DNA of 64,000 nt from Nocardia brasiliensis NBRC 14402 (GTDB lineage: Bacteria; Actinomycetota; Actinomycetes; Mycobacteriales; Mycobacteriaceae). The translations under genes were made by a program, and so were the position numbers. Under the pieces are notes generated by a model, which saw nothing but the letters and a program-made list of their open reading frames with translations, did no database searches and was not told where the DNA came from. Positions 1 through 8,614 of this stretch are shown in pieces (positions within the stretch are counted from its first letter, which is position 1; each line of letters begins with the position of its first letter). The stretch covers positions 1 through 64,000 of the forward strand of contig NZ_BAFT02000030.1 of assembly GCF_000308475.2 (NCBI RefSeq), read 5' to 3'.

Positions 1-71
1 CGGGTGGTACCCGGCGGCCACGGCACGCCCAGCGCGGCAGGCACGACCAGCACGGCGAGCGCGGCAGGCAC
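1..71 (-). CDS. N-terminal fragment of a probable membrane protein, cut by window edge
   Basis: A GTG at 71 opens a frame that runs off the left edge of the window. The visible 23 residues are very hydrophobic (PAALAVLVVPAALGV, then PWPPG), which suits a first membrane segment or an uncleaved signal. It starts 29 bases after the stop of the VOC-type gene on the same strand, so the two could be co-transcribed. The short Ala/Val stretch repeats because the DNA holds a 16-base direct repeat near 30 and 55. The family cannot be named from so little, and the call rests only on hydrophobicity and the open frame. Confidence 0.25.
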   Translation of the reverse strand, partial: MPAALAVLVVPAALGVPWPPGTT

Positions 72-100
72 GACCCCGCGGCGCGGGAGGTGCGGTGGGG

Positions 101-492
101 TCAGGGGGTCGGGCGGGCCAGGTCGGGGCGTTTGAGGTAGTCGGTCAAACCGATCACGTTGCCCCAGGGATCGGTCAGTTCCACACTCCAGCCGGTCGCG
201 ACTTCGAAGGGCGCGGTGCGCATGTCGACACCGTGCCCTTCGAGTTCCGCCGCCGCGGCGCGCGCGTCCGGCACCTCCAACCACACCCGCATGGCCGGGG
301 CGGTCCCCGCCCCGCGGCCGGGTCCAACTGCGCCATGATGCCGGGCGTCTGCGCCGCGACGCCGAACAGGGCGATCCCGCGCTCCGGCACCGTGAACCGC
401 ACCGAAAGCCCTAGCCTGCTGCCGTAGAACTCGACCGCCGCAGCCAGATCCCCCACCGGAACCAGCACATTATCGATCCCTCGCACATCCAC
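101..492 (-). pseudogene. VOC (glyoxalase/bleomycin resistance) domain protein, frameshifted
   Basis: From GTG at 492 the protein starts VDVRGIDNVLVPVGDLAAAV and continues with FYGSRLGLSVRF, a typical first beta-alpha-beta-beta-beta module of the vicinal oxygen chelate fold. After LDPAAGRG (about position 325) the frame turns to nonsense. The second half resumes one frame over at about 292 with MRVWLEVPDARAAAAEL and ends in VELTDPWGNVIGLTDY, the usual VOC C-terminal strand. The 32 bases between the two frames lie in a GC run, so one base is missing or two are extra. Joined, the protein would be about 130 residues, normal for a single-module VOC protein. It may be a real pseudogene or a homopolymer sequencing error. 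The substrate cannot be inferred. Confidence 0.7.
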
Positions 493-661
493 CCCGCCAT
501 CGTGCCGCAACCCTTCCGACTTCACGCACCCTTTCCGTCCTCCCGCACCCCCTGTGCCACGCCACAGCGAGTGCGCGAACGCAGAACCAGTGCGGGAACC
601 AGAAGAAGTGCGCAGCGGGGGCCGCCTCCAGGCTCGAGGCACGGGACACCGCATTGCCCGG

Positions 662-1033
662 CTAGAACCCTGGATCTCGAACGCACTCGGCGATTGCGAT
701 GACTACACCGTCTACTACGCACCTCGGGACTACGAGAGGGCCGCCCGCCGAGGCGAGGAGGGCTGCTGCTTCGGCGACGCTCGGGGTGCCGACTGCCGCG
801 GCGGTTCGCGAATCCGGCTTCGGCACAGTCACTTCGGCAAGTTCCGTAGCACTGAATGCCTGCACACGAACCGCCAACTCCACCGCCGCCCCTTGTATCC
901 CGGCCTCCACCGCCCGCCGATCGATCGTCGCCAAACACTCGATCGCGCGCTCCCCCACCACCTCCCGCACCACCCGCACGATGCGCTCAGCAGTGGTCCC
1001 CGGCCGCACCCCGAGCCCGACGACAACCTCACC
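662..1033 (-). CDS. cobE: Cobalamin biosynthesis protein CobE / CbiG C-terminal domain
   Basis: A 123-residue protein starting MGEVVVGLGVRPGTTAERIV. The GxGxRxGTT opening and the later stretch VGTPSVAEAAALLASAGG are hallmarks of the CobE/CbiG C-terminal family. CbiG opens the ring-A lactone in anaerobic B12 synthesis. CobE is a small stand-alone homologue in the aerobic route whose exact step is unclear. ATG 1033 puts the family motif at residues 5-15. An in-frame start further upstream would add a low-complexity VTVTVTV stretch encoded by a GTGACC hexanucleotide repeat (1089-1110) and is less likely. It lies about 390 bases downstream of cobB on the same strand, consistent with a role in the cob pathway. 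Confidence 0.72.
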   Translation of the reverse strand, partial: GEVVVGLGVRPGTTAERIVRVVREVVGERAIECLATIDRRAVEAGIQGAAVELAVRVQAFSATELAEVTVPKPDSRTAAAVGTPSVAEAAALLASAGGPLVVPRCVVDGVVIAIAECVRDPGF

Positions 1034-1424
1034 CATCCGCCGCGCGCTTTCCGGCCTGCGCCCCACCAAGCCCGAGCCCGCGACCGACACCGTGACCGTG
1101 ACCGTGACCGCAGACGACCACACTCCGCGTCACGGCGCGTACATCCATCCCGGCCGCTCCCCGCCGAGCACGTACAGGCGGCCCGCACTGCTGCGACCGC
1201 GGACGAACGCACTCGGCCCAGCGACCGACACAAGAACTCGCGAACTCCGCTGCGACCCTGACGAAACAGGTTTCCGCTGAGGGGCTTCCATCGCGACAGG
1301 TGCGCAGAGGAGACGTCGACGTGGCAGACGAGAGCGCCGTCCATGACGCAGACGCCGTCACTGCCGCTCCCCGCCGAGCACGGACGGCGGCCCACACCGT
1401 GACCGCGGAAGTGCGCACCCGATG
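1034..1424. other. Gene-free spacer filled by decayed copies of the cobB 3' end
   Basis: This 391-base gap between cobE and cobB contains no convincing gene. Long open frames cross it but have the arginine/serine-rich composition of antisense GC DNA. Most of it is a degraded duplicate of the end of cobB (see the repeat entry). A GTGACC hexamer array lies at 1089-1110. Confidence 0.7.
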
Positions 1425-1580
1425 TCAGCGACCGACACGAGAACTCGCGAATTCGGTTGCGGCCGCGACGAAACGGTTTGTCGCCTCGGGGTTTCCGGCG
1501 GGGTGGGTGTGCAGGTAGGAGGCGTGGACGCGGTGGACGAGGGCGCCTTCCATGGCGCGCGTTCCGTCGCTGCCGCGCCA
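1153..1580 (-). repeat. Imperfect tandem duplication of the cobB 3' end (about 210-bp unit)
   Basis: Unit A covers about 1153-1362 and unit B about 1363-1580. Both open with GCCGCTCCCCGCCGAGCAC (1153 and 1363) and share the block starting GCGACCGACAC (1221 and 1428) followed by AAGAACTCGCGAA or GAGAACTCGCGAA. They also share GACGAAAC then TTTCCG, and end in CCGTC[A/G]CTGCCG. Unit B includes the true cobB stop codon (1425-1427) and its last 45 or so codons. Unit A encodes a frameshifted echo of the same C-terminus (DGALVCHV against EGALVHRV; VAAEFASSCVGR against AAATEFASSRVGR). Traces of a third unit end just before 1153. The offset drifts from 210 to 207 bases, as expected for old duplication with small indels. 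Confidence 0.8.
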
Positions 1581-3260
1581 ACCCCATGCGGGGGCGGCGG
1601 TATTCGACGTGGTCAGGCGGGTGCGGTGGAATTCGTGGCCGCGTACTCGTTCGCCTGCCCGCCACAGTGCGGAGTCGGCCAGTGCCACGGCGTCGCGGTA
1701 GCCGAGGGTCAGGCGTGGTCCGAATTCGGCGTCGGCGTCGACCACGCCCGCCATCGGATGGCCGTCCAGGGTGCGCGTGAGGTACAGCAGGCCCGCGCAT
1801 TCCGCATGCACCGGCAGACCTCGCGCCGCAAGCGACCGCACCGCCGCGAGCAGACTCGTGTTCGCGGCCAGCTCGGCCGCATGCTCCTCGGGAAACCCGC
1901 CGGGCAGCACCAACCCGGCCGTCCCGCTGGGCAATTCGTCCCGCAACGGATCGAACACCCGCACCCGCGCCCCCGCCGCACTCAACAACTCACGATGCTC
2001 CGCATACCCGAACGTGAACGCCGGACCCCCCGCCATCGCAATCACCGGCCCCACCCCTGTACGAAAACCACCTCCCCCATGCACCGAACCGCCACCGCCC
2101 CAATGATCACCGTCGCCCCCGACACCTCCTGCGCCTCCTGCACGACCACCACCGCGCCCGCCTTCACTTCCCCTTCGAACGGCACCGTCTCCCCCACACC
2201 CACCGCCGTCTCCTACTCCGCGACTTCCGACCCCGCCCCCGCAGGCAACCACGCCGCCTGATCGGGCCCCGTTGTCCCTGACACCATCACCACCGGGCGC
2301 AGCCACGCCTTCACCCCGACCGCCGACGGCCTCGTCCCCCTCGCGAACACTGTCGCCCCCCACACCATCACCTTCGGACGCAGCCACGCCTTCACCCCGA
2401 CCGCTGGGGGCCTCGTCCCTCTGGCGAACTCCGTCGCCGCCGACATCATGAACCGCACCGGCGTGGACAGACCGCCCGTCCGCACCGGCGACGGCGAAAC
2501 CGCCGCGTGCCTCCGCTACGACTGTCTCGGGATCCCACGCCGCGCCCGCGACGCTCGAGCGGGCCAGTGCCGCTATGGCGCGCAGGTCTAGGTGGGCGGC
2601 GACGAGATCGGTCATGGCGGCGACGGCGGCGGTGGCGGCGGAGCCGTGTTCGACGGCGGGGATCAGGCCGAGATGCCTTGAGGGCACTTCTAATTCGGCC
2701 ATGCGCGGCAACGAGCCGAGGACCGGGAGGCCGACGCGATCGCAGGCGGCGCGCAGCACCTGGTCGTGGCGTTCGCTGCCGACGCGGTTCAAAATCACGC
2801 CGCCGAGCCGGATTCCGCTGTCGAAGGTCGCGAAGCCGTGCAGCAGGGCGGCCAGGCTTTGACTGTGCCCACGCGCGTCGACCACCAATATCACCGGCGC
2901 ACCGAGCAATCCGGCGACCTGCGCAGTGGATCCTTCGGCGACCGGACCCGCATGGTGTTCATCGATACGGCCGTCGAACAGCCCCATCACCCCCTCGACC
3001 ACCGCGAGGTCACAGCCGAGTGAGCCGTGCCGATACAGCGGCACCACGCGTTCCGGGCCGACCAGCACCGGATCGAGATTGCGGCCCGGCCGTCCCGCCG
3101 CCAACCCGTGGTATCCGGGATCGATGTAATCGGGCCCCACCTTGAACGGCGCGACCCGATGCCCGGCCCGCCCCAGCGCACCGATCAACCCCGTCGCGAC
3201 CGTCGTCTTCCCGCTCCCCGAGGCAGGAGCGGCGATCACCACCGCAGGCACGCCCGCCAT
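1425..3260 (-). CDS. cobB: Cobyrinate / hydrogenobyrinate a,c-diamide synthase with a long repeat insert
   Basis: ATP- and glutamine-dependent amidation of the a and c side chains of the corrin ring. Residues 13-20 are the P-loop (ASGSGKTT) of the dethiobiotin-synthetase-like domain, followed by KVGPDYIDPGYH and the EGVMGLFDG motif. The C-terminal part is a class I glutamine amidotransferase with PGGFPEEHAAELAAN and the nucleophile Cys in HAECAGLLYL. At 611 residues it is about 150 longer than usual. The excess is a Gly/Asp/Arg-rich, low-complexity linker (roughly residues 265-405) between the two domains, with a 27-residue in-frame repeat. ATG 3260 starts MAGVPAVVIAAPASGSG, matching the family. 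The gap to cobO (3261-3525) shows no gene. Confidence 0.9.
   Translation of the reverse strand: MAGVPAVVIAAPASGSGKTTVATGLIGALGRAGHRVAPFKVGPDYIDPGYHGLAAGRPGRNLDPVLVGPERVVPLYRHGSLGCDLAVVEGVMGLFDGRIDEHHAGPVAEGSTAQVAGLLGAPVILVVDARGHSQSLAALLHGFATFDSGIRLGGVILNRVGSERHDQVLRAACDRVGLPVLGSLPRMAELEVPSRHLGLIPAVEHGSAATAAVAAMTDLVAAHLDLRAIAALARSSVAGAAWDPETVVAEARGGFAVAGADGRSVHAGAVHDVGGDGVRQRDEAPSGRGEGVAASEGDGVGGDSVREGDEAVGGRGEGVAAPGGDGVRDNGARSGGVVACGGGVGSRGVGDGGGCGGDGAVRRGSEGGRGGGRAGGAGGVGGDGDHWGGGGSVHGGGGFRTGVGPVIAMAGGPAFTFGYAEHRELLSAAGARVRVFDPLRDELPSGTAGLVLPGGFPEEHAAELAANTSLLAAVRSLAARGLPVHAECAGLLYLTRTLDGHPMAGVVDADAEFGPRLTLGYRDAVALADSALWRAGERVRGHEFHRTRLTTSNTAAPAWGWRGSDGTRAMEGALVHRVHASYLHTHPAGNPEATNRFVAAATEFASSRVGR
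2298..2459 (-). repeat. In-frame 81-bp tandem repeat inside the cobB linker
   Basis: CGCAGCCACGCCTTCACCCC starts at 2298 and again at 2379, an offset of exactly 81 bases. The two units encode related 27-residue segments (RDEAPSGRGEGVAASEGDG and GDEAVGGRGEGVAAPGGDG). The length keeps the cobB frame open, so the insert expands the interdomain linker without breaking either domain. Confidence 0.75.
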
Positions 3261-3525
3261 CAGCGCCCCCACCCCGAGCCGGCGACCGCAGGTGCCCCGA
3301 GTCGACTCCCCGGATCTTCGCACCCGGCACCCGCAGCGCCGAAGACCCGCAGACCTTCAGTGTCCGAAACGGAACCCCTTCGCGCACAACGTATCCCGCG
3401 CACAGACACCGACACCACGAGCGCCCCCGCTCCGGCGGCGCCCCCACCCGCCGCCCGCTCACCGAGGGGGAACTGACGGCGGCACCCACTCGGGTTTCGC
3501 CGCCACCAGTTCCCCCTCGACGAAC

Positions 3526-4140
3526 TCACCATTCGATACCGCGCTGACCTTTGCGGCCCGCGTCCATGGGGTGCTTGACCTTGGTCATCTCGGTGACCAG
3601 GTCGGCGGCGTCGAGCAGGGCGCTGGGCGCGTCGCGGCCGGTGATGACGACGTGCTGGTTCCCTGGGCGGGTGCGCAGGGTGTCGACGACCTCGTCGATG
3701 TCGACCCAGCCCCATTTGAGCGGGTAGGTGAATTCGTCGAGCACATAGAAGCGGTGCTGTTCGGCTTGCAGTCGACGGGAGATCTCCTGCCAGCCGGCCA
3801 GCGCGGCGGCGGCGTGGTCTTCGTCGGTGCCCTGCTTGCGGGTCCAGGACCAGCCTTCGCCCATCTTGTGCCATTCGACGGGACCGCCGGCGCCGGTCTG
3901 CTCGTGCAGGGTGCCGAGGGTGCGAAAAGCGGCCTCCTCCCCCACTTTCCATTTGGCGCTCTTCACGAACTGGAACACGGCGACGTCGAAACCCTGGTTC
4001 CAGGCGCGCAGGGCCATGCCGAACGCCGCGGTCGACTTACCCTTGCCCGGCCCGGTGTGCACCGCCAGCACCGGCTGATTGCGCCGCTGCCGTGTGGTGA
4101 GCCCGTCTTCGGGCACGGTCTCGGGAACACCTTTGGGCAT
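3526..4140 (-). CDS. cobO: Cob(I)yrinic acid a,c-diamide adenosyltransferase
   Basis: Transfers the 5'-deoxyadenosyl group of ATP to Co(I) corrinoids (CobA/CobO family, not PduO). The 204-residue protein has the P-loop variant TGPGKGKSTAAFG at about residues 29-41, then FVKSAKWKVGEE. Further on are LDEFTYPLKWGW (Walker B region) and the family ending THP-like RTRPGNQHVVITGRDAP and VTEMTKVKHPMDAG. The start at 4140 has an AAGGAG Shine-Dalgarno about 7 bases upstream. It lies between the Mg-chelatase-like gene and cobB on the same strand, the order I remember for M. tuberculosis Rv2850c-Rv2848c. Length and motifs are complete. Confidence 0.93.
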   Translation of the reverse strand: MPKGVPETVPEDGLTTRQRRNQPVLAVHTGPGKGKSTAAFGMALRAWNQGFDVAVFQFVKSAKWKVGEEAAFRTLGTLHEQTGAGGPVEWHKMGEGWSWTRKQGTDEDHAAAALAGWQEISRRLQAEQHRFYVLDEFTYPLKWGWVDIDEVVDTLRTRPGNQHVVITGRDAPSALLDAADLVTEMTKVKHPMDAGRKGQRGIEW

Positions 4141-4286
4141 CGAATCTCCTTGTCAGTCACGGCTCGTCGCCGAGCCGCCGGTTCAGCACAGGTACCCGGC
4201 GTCCCGGCCAGGGACCGGGACACCCGCGACGCGGTCGCGGCCCGAACCACTCCGTCTCGTTGCGGCAGACACGTCCGCATCGCCGC

Positions 4287-6350
4287 TCAAGCGGCACGCG
4301 CCCCCGCCCGCCCGGACCCGGCACGCACGATGTCGGCGACCGAATCCCCGGTCAGCTCAGCCAATCTCAGGTATCCGCCGCGCAGTTCGCGGGCGAGTTC
4401 CGCGGCGAGCCCGAGCCGGATCATGCCGCGCTCGCAGTCGACGACGATCGAGGTGACGCCGTCCTGCGCGAGCAGCGCGGCCGCGGTCCGGGCGCGCGGC
4501 ACCGGGTCGACCCCGCCGGTGGCGCGACCGTCGGTGAGCAGCACCAGCATCGGGCGGCGACGCGGGTCGCGGACGCGTTCACGCTGAACGATCTCGCGCG
4601 CTTTGAGCAAGCCCGCGGCCAGCGGCGTCTTGCCGCCGGTGCGCATCCCGGACAGCCGCCGGACCGCGATATCGACCGACGAGGTCGGCGGCAGCACCAG
4701 TTCGGCGTCCTGGCCACGCACGGTGATCACGGCGACCTTGTCGCGCCGCTGGTACGCGTCCCGGAGCAACGTGACGACCGCGCCGGTAACGGCGGACAAC
4801 CGGTCCCGGGCCGCCATCGACCCGGACGCGTCGACCACGAAGACGACCAGATTCCCTTCGCGCCCTTCGCGATACGCGCCCCGCAGATCCTCGGCGACCA
4901 GTTTCAGCGGCCCGTCGCCGCGCCCGCGCGCGTGCTGATGCGGCGCGGCGGCGAAGACGGTGCCGAGCAAGTGCAGACCGGTGCCGGTGTCCGAGGTGGG
5001 CCGCACGACCCGGCCATGCCGGGATTCCGCGCGCGAGCGGCGGCCGGGCGCGCCTTCACCGATGCCGGGCACCTCGAAGCGCGGCGGCGGCGCCGCGGCG
5101 GAAACCGGTGCGCCGGTGCGCCCTTCGCGGGCCGGCCGCCCACCACCGGGACCGTCCGGCGGCGAATCGGGATCATCGTCGGGGTCCGGCCCCGTCGTCT
5201 CATCGCTCGCCGTGGTTTCTGTGCCGGATTCGTCGCGGGGCGGATCACCGGCCTCCGGACGAGCGTCACCGGACTCGTCGCCGGCGCTGGACGTTCCGTC
5301 GTCGGTGGCCGATTGTTCCGCGTCTTCGCGCGCCACCTCGTCGGCGGCATCGCGCATCGCGTCGTCGAGCTGCTCTTCGCTGATTCCCGGCTCGTCGAAC
5401 GGGTCGCGCCGGCGCCGGTGCGGCAGTGCGAGTTCCGCGGCGACCCGCACGTCTTCTTCGGTCACGACGTCGGCCCCGCGCCATGCGGCGTGCGCGGTCG
5501 CGGTGCGCGCCACCACCAGGTCGGCGCGCATGCCGTCGACGTCGAAAGCGGCGCACAGCGCGGCGATCCGGCGCAGCTCGGTGTCATCGAGGCGCACACT
5601 CGCCACCCGATCGCGCGCGCCCAGGATGCGTTCGGCGACGGCACGATCCGCGGCGGCGTAGCTCGCGGCGAAGCCGGCCGGGTCGGCTTCGTAATCCAGC
5701 CGCCGGCGCACCACCGCCATCCGCACGTCCACATTCCGCGAGGCGGCCACGTCGACGGTGAGCCCGAACCGGTCGAGCAGCTGCGGCCGCAGCTCGCCCT
5801 CTTCCGGGTTCATGGTGCCGACGAGCACGAATCGGGCCGGATGCGAATGCGAGACGCCGTCGCGCTCGATGTGCACCCGGCCCATGGCCGCGGCGTCGAG
5901 CAGCACGTCGACCAGGTGGTCGTGCAGCAGGTTGACCTCGTCCACGTAGAGCACGCCGTGGTGCGCGGCCGCCAGCAGGCCGGGGCGGAACGCCTGTTCG
6001 CCGTCGCGCAGTACCCGCTCCAGATCCAGCGAGCCCACCACGCGGTCCTCGGTGGCGCCGACCGGCAGCTCCACCAGCCGCGCGGGCCGGGCACCGGTCT
6101 CGTCCACCACCGGCGGCAGCAACTGCGCGAGCGCCCGCACGACGGTCGATTTCGCGGTGCCCTTCTCGCCGCGCACCAGCACACCGCCGATACCGGGGTG
6201 CACCGCACACAGGATCAACGCGAGCTGTAACCGCTCTTGACCGACCACGGCGGAGAACGGGAACCCGGCCTCCCCGTCGGCGGCCGAGCGCGCGGACGAC
6301 CCGGTCAGCGACCCGGGCGACGACAGTCTTTCGGCATGGGACAACGACAC
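4287..6350 (-). CDS. Magnesium/cobalt chelatase-like ATPase, fused AAA+ and VWA domains
   Basis: A 687-residue protein combining a ChlI/BchI-type AAA+ module and a BchD-type von Willebrand A module. The Walker A motif GEKGTAKST lies near residue 62. Walker B is [19 protein letters not shown], followed by the sensor region [20 protein letters not shown] long acidic, Pro/Asp/Ser-rich linker (roughly residues 330-430) leads to the VWA domain with the MIDAS motif [14 protein letters not shown] and the later [10 protein letters not shown]. It is the counterpart of M. tuberculosis Rv2850c. Its place upstream of cobO suggests metal insertion or a chaperone step in corrinoid synthesis. That role is inferred from context: no CobN-like partner is in the window. 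Confidence 0.85.
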   Translation of the reverse strand: MSLSHAERLSSPGSLTGSSARSAADGEAGFPFSAVVGQERLQLALILCAVHPGIGGVLVRGEKGTAKSTVVRALAQLLPPVVDETGARPARLVELPVGATEDRVVGSLDLERVLRDGEQAFRPGLLAAAHHGVLYVDEVNLLHDHLVDVLLDAAAMGRVHIERDGVSHSHPARFVLVGTMNPEEGELRPQLLDRFGLTVDVAASRNVDVRMAVVRRRLDYEADPAGFAASYAAADRAVAERILGARDRVASVRLDDTELRRIAALCAAFDVDGMRADLVVARTATAHAAWRGADVVTEEDVRVAAELALPHRRRRDPFDEPGISEEQLDDAMRDAADEVAREDAEQSATDDGTSSAGDESGDARPEAGDPPRDESGTETTASDETTGPDPDDDPDSPPDGPGGGRPAREGRTGAPVSAAAPPPRFEVPGIGEGAPGRRSRAESRHGRVVRPTSDTGTGLHLLGTVFAAAPHQHARGRGDGPLKLVAEDLRGAYREGREGNLVVFVVDASGSMAARDRLSAVTGAVVTLLRDAYQRRDKVAVITVRGQDAELVLPPTSSVDIAVRRLSGMRTGGKTPLAAGLLKAREIVQRERVRDPRRRPMLVLLTDGRATGGVDPVPRARTAAALLAQDGVTSIVVDCERGMIRLGLAAELARELRGGYLRLAELTGDSVADIVRAGSGRAGARAA

Positions 6351-6417
6351 GCCCCAACTCTAGGCGCGCCACCCCGCGCCGCCGACGCTGCCCCACGCCG
6401 CGACCCCTCGACGGGTT

Positions 6418-6867
6418 CTAGCCCTTGCGCATCGGCAGGTGCGGGATGCCGTCCTCTTCGAATTCCTCGCCGTCGGGCTTGAATCCGTGCTTGGCGTACA
6501 TGTCGACCAGGTAGGTCTGCGCGCTCAAGCGCACTGTCGCCGAGCCGACCTCGGCCAGCGCCGCCTGCAACAGCCGGGTGGTGTAGCCGTGGCCCCGCGC
6601 CGGGACCGCGGTGCAGAGGCGGCCGATCCGGAACGTCTTCACACCGTCGACGTGTTCCTCCAGCAACCGCAGGGTCGCGATGACCTCACCCTCGTCATCG
6701 AGCCAGAAGTGCCTGGTCTCCGGCAGCAGGTCGAGGCCGTCCAACTCCGGGTACGCGCACTTCTGTTCGACGACGAAGACTTCTACCCGGAGTTTCAACA
6801 GCTGATAGAGGATGGCGGTGTCGAGATCCAACGCCCAGGACCGTTTGAGAGCAACCGTTGACATCAT
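6418..6867 (-). CDS. elaA: ElaA-type GNAT acetyltransferase
   Basis: A 149-residue single-domain N-acetyltransferase. YQLLKLRVEVFVVEQKCAYPELDG is typical of the ElaA subgroup, in which the RxxVFVVEQ helix is diagnostic. The acetyl-CoA loop is reduced to AVPARGHGYTTRLL at about residues 88-101. AQTYLVDMYAKHGFKPDG is the usual C-terminal strand-helix. It corresponds to Rv2851c and sits between mqo and the Mg-chelatase-like gene on the same strand. The acceptor substrate of this family is not known. ATG 6867 gives MMSTVALKRS; the second Met is an equally good start. Confidence 0.85.
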   Translation of the reverse strand: MMSTVALKRSWALDLDTAILYQLLKLRVEVFVVEQKCAYPELDGLDLLPETRHFWLDDEGEVIATLRLLEEHVDGVKTFRIGRLCTAVPARGHGYTTRLLQAALAEVGSATVRLSAQTYLVDMYAKHGFKPDGEEFEEDGIPHLPMRKG

Positions 6868-6885
6868 CGCCTGTTGCTATCACAA

Positions 6886-8415
6886 CTAGACGTTTGCCGC
6901 GACCCCCGCGTGCTTCGGCGTGTTACCCGAATCACCCGTGAGGTTCAGCGTCTTGGACGTCCAGTCCCACACTTCGCGGAACAACGCCTGGTCCTCGGAG
7001 AGCTTGGCGCCCAACGACGGAATCATTTCCTTCAGTCGCGGCGTCCAGCCCGCGTACTCCGCGGGGAAGCAGCGCTGCATCACGTCGAGCATCGCGGTGA
7101 CACCCGTCGACGCACCCGGCGACGCGCCGAGCAGGCCGGCGATGGACCCGTCCGCGGCGGCGACCACGGCGGTGCCGAATTCGAGCACACCGCCCGCGCC
7201 CTTGCGCCGGATCACCTGGACGCGCTGGCCCGCGGTGATCAGCTCCCAGTCGCGGCCGACGGCGCGCGGGATGAACTCCTTGAGCGTGTCCACCTTGCCC
7301 GCTTCGGACTTGAGCAGCTCACTGACCAGATACTTGGTCAGCCCCAGCTCGGTGACGCCCACGCCGAGCAGCGAGAACAGGTTGTTCGGCTTCACCGACT
7401 TGAACAGGTCGGTGAGCTTGCCCTCCTTGAGGAACTTCGGCGTCCAGCCGGCGTAGGGGCCGAACAGCAGGCCCGGCGTGCCCTTGATGACGCGAGTGTC
7501 CAAGTGCGGCACCGACATCGGCGGCGCGCCGACCGCGGCCTTGCCGTACACCTTGGCCTCGTGCTGCCGGATCAGGTCCGGGTTGGTGCAGCGGAAGAAC
7601 TGACCGCTCACCGGGAAACCGCCGAAGCCGTCGATCTCCTTGATGCCGGACTTCTGCAGCAGCGGCAGCGCGCCGCCGCCCGCGCCGACGAACACGAATT
7701 TGCTGTTGAGCGTGCGGGTTTCGCGGGTGCGCAGGTTGCGCACCTTGACCAGCCAGGACCCGTCGGACTGCTTGGCCAGGTCGCGCACCTCGTGCCCGAA
7801 CGCCAGATCCGCGCCGGTGCGGCCGAGGTAGGCGAGCAGTTCCTGGGTGAGCGAACCGAAGTCGATATCGGTGCCGCCCTCGGTCCAGTTCAGCGCGACC
7901 GGATCGGAGAAGTCGCGCCCGCGCGCCATCAGCGGCAGCCGGCGGGCGAACTCGTCGGGGCTGTCGATGTACTCCATGCCTTCGAACAGCGGGTGCCGCG
8001 ACAGTGCGTCGTAGCGCTTGCGCAGGTAATCGACGTTGTCCGCGCCGTGCACGAAGCTCACGTGCGGGATCGGGTTGATGAACGTCGAGGGCTCGCCGAG
8101 GATGCCGTTCTCGACCGCGTAGGACCAGAACTGGCGCGACACCTGGAATCGCTCGTTGATGTCGACAGCCTTGGTGATGTCCACCGAGCCGTCGGCGTTC
8201 TGCGGGCTGTAGTTCAGCTCGCATAGCGCCGAGTGTCCGGTGCCCGCGTTGTTCCACGGGTCGCTGCTCTCCGCCGACGCGGCGTCGAGCCGCTCGAACA
8301 GGGAGATCGACCAGTCGGGCTGCAGCTGCCGCAGCAGCGCGCCGAGGGTGGCACTCATGATGCCGGCACCGATGAGTACTACATCGGTCTTTTCAGTCAT
8401 CGCAGCGTTCGGCAC
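6886..8415 (-). CDS. mqo: Malate:quinone oxidoreductase
   Basis: FAD-dependent membrane-peripheral enzyme that oxidises malate to oxaloacetate and reduces menaquinone in the TCA cycle. The FAD-binding fingerprint [14 protein letters not shown] lies about 15 residues from the start. Other Mqo blocks are [42 protein letters not shown] and GASPGASTG near the end. GTG 8415 is chosen because AAGGAAG stands about 10 bases before it. ATG 8400, five codons later, lacks a well-placed ribosome site. Length (509) is normal. It corresponds to Rv2852c and is divergent from the hydrolase gene at 8615. Confidence 0.95.
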   Translation of the reverse strand: MPNAAMTEKTDVVLIGAGIMSATLGALLRQLQPDWSISLFERLDAASAESSDPWNNAGTGHSALCELNYSPQNADGSVDITKAVDINERFQVSRQFWSYAVENGILGEPSTFINPIPHVSFVHGADNVDYLRKRYDALSRHPLFEGMEYIDSPDEFARRLPLMARGRDFSDPVALNWTEGGTDIDFGSLTQELLAYLGRTGADLAFGHEVRDLAKQSDGSWLVKVRNLRTRETRTLNSKFVFVGAGGGALPLLQKSGIKEIDGFGGFPVSGQFFRCTNPDLIRQHEAKVYGKAAVGAPPMSVPHLDTRVIKGTPGLLFGPYAGWTPKFLKEGKLTDLFKSVKPNNLFSLLGVGVTELGLTKYLVSELLKSEAGKVDTLKEFIPRAVGRDWELITAGQRVQVIRRKGAGGVLEFGTAVVAAADGSIAGLLGASPGASTGVTAMLDVMQRCFPAEYAGWTPRLKEMIPSLGAKLSEDQALFREVWDWTSKTLNLTGDSGNTPKHAGVAANV

Positions 8416-8602
8416 GGGTAGATCGACTTCCTTGTCCTTCTGCGCGGGCCCACCGGGCGGGTGGACCTGCCTGGGCACGGTACTTACGTGTGATGCCTCG
8501 GTTCGGAAACCATGGCGGGGGTTAGGTTACCCGCCGTTCACCTAGCTCCAATTGTGCACCTCACCACGCCGATCCCCCGCGCCGAACCCGCCGAATGTGA
8601 CA

Positions 8603-8608
8603 TAGATT
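8603..8608 (+). promoter_or_regulatory. -10 box for a leaderless transcript
   Basis: TAGATT ends six bases before the GTG at 8615. The transcript would begin on the start codon itself. This favours GTG 8615 over the in-frame GTG at 8609. Confidence 0.5.
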
Positions 8609-8614
8609 GTGTGT

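Noticed and set aside
829..1800. Long minus-strand frame across the cobE-cobB gap and the cobB end
   Set aside because: Arg/Pro-rich composition, overlaps the repeats and cobB in another frame. It only carries frameshifted echoes of the CobB tail.
3261..3525. Possible cobalamin riboswitch between cobO and cobB
   Set aside because: No B12-box-like sequence seen by eye, and the genes lie inside one run. A covariance search would decide.
3142..4587. 481-codon plus-strand frame opposite cobO and cobB
   Set aside because: Antisense shadow of real genes in high-GC DNA; no domain and no ribosome site.
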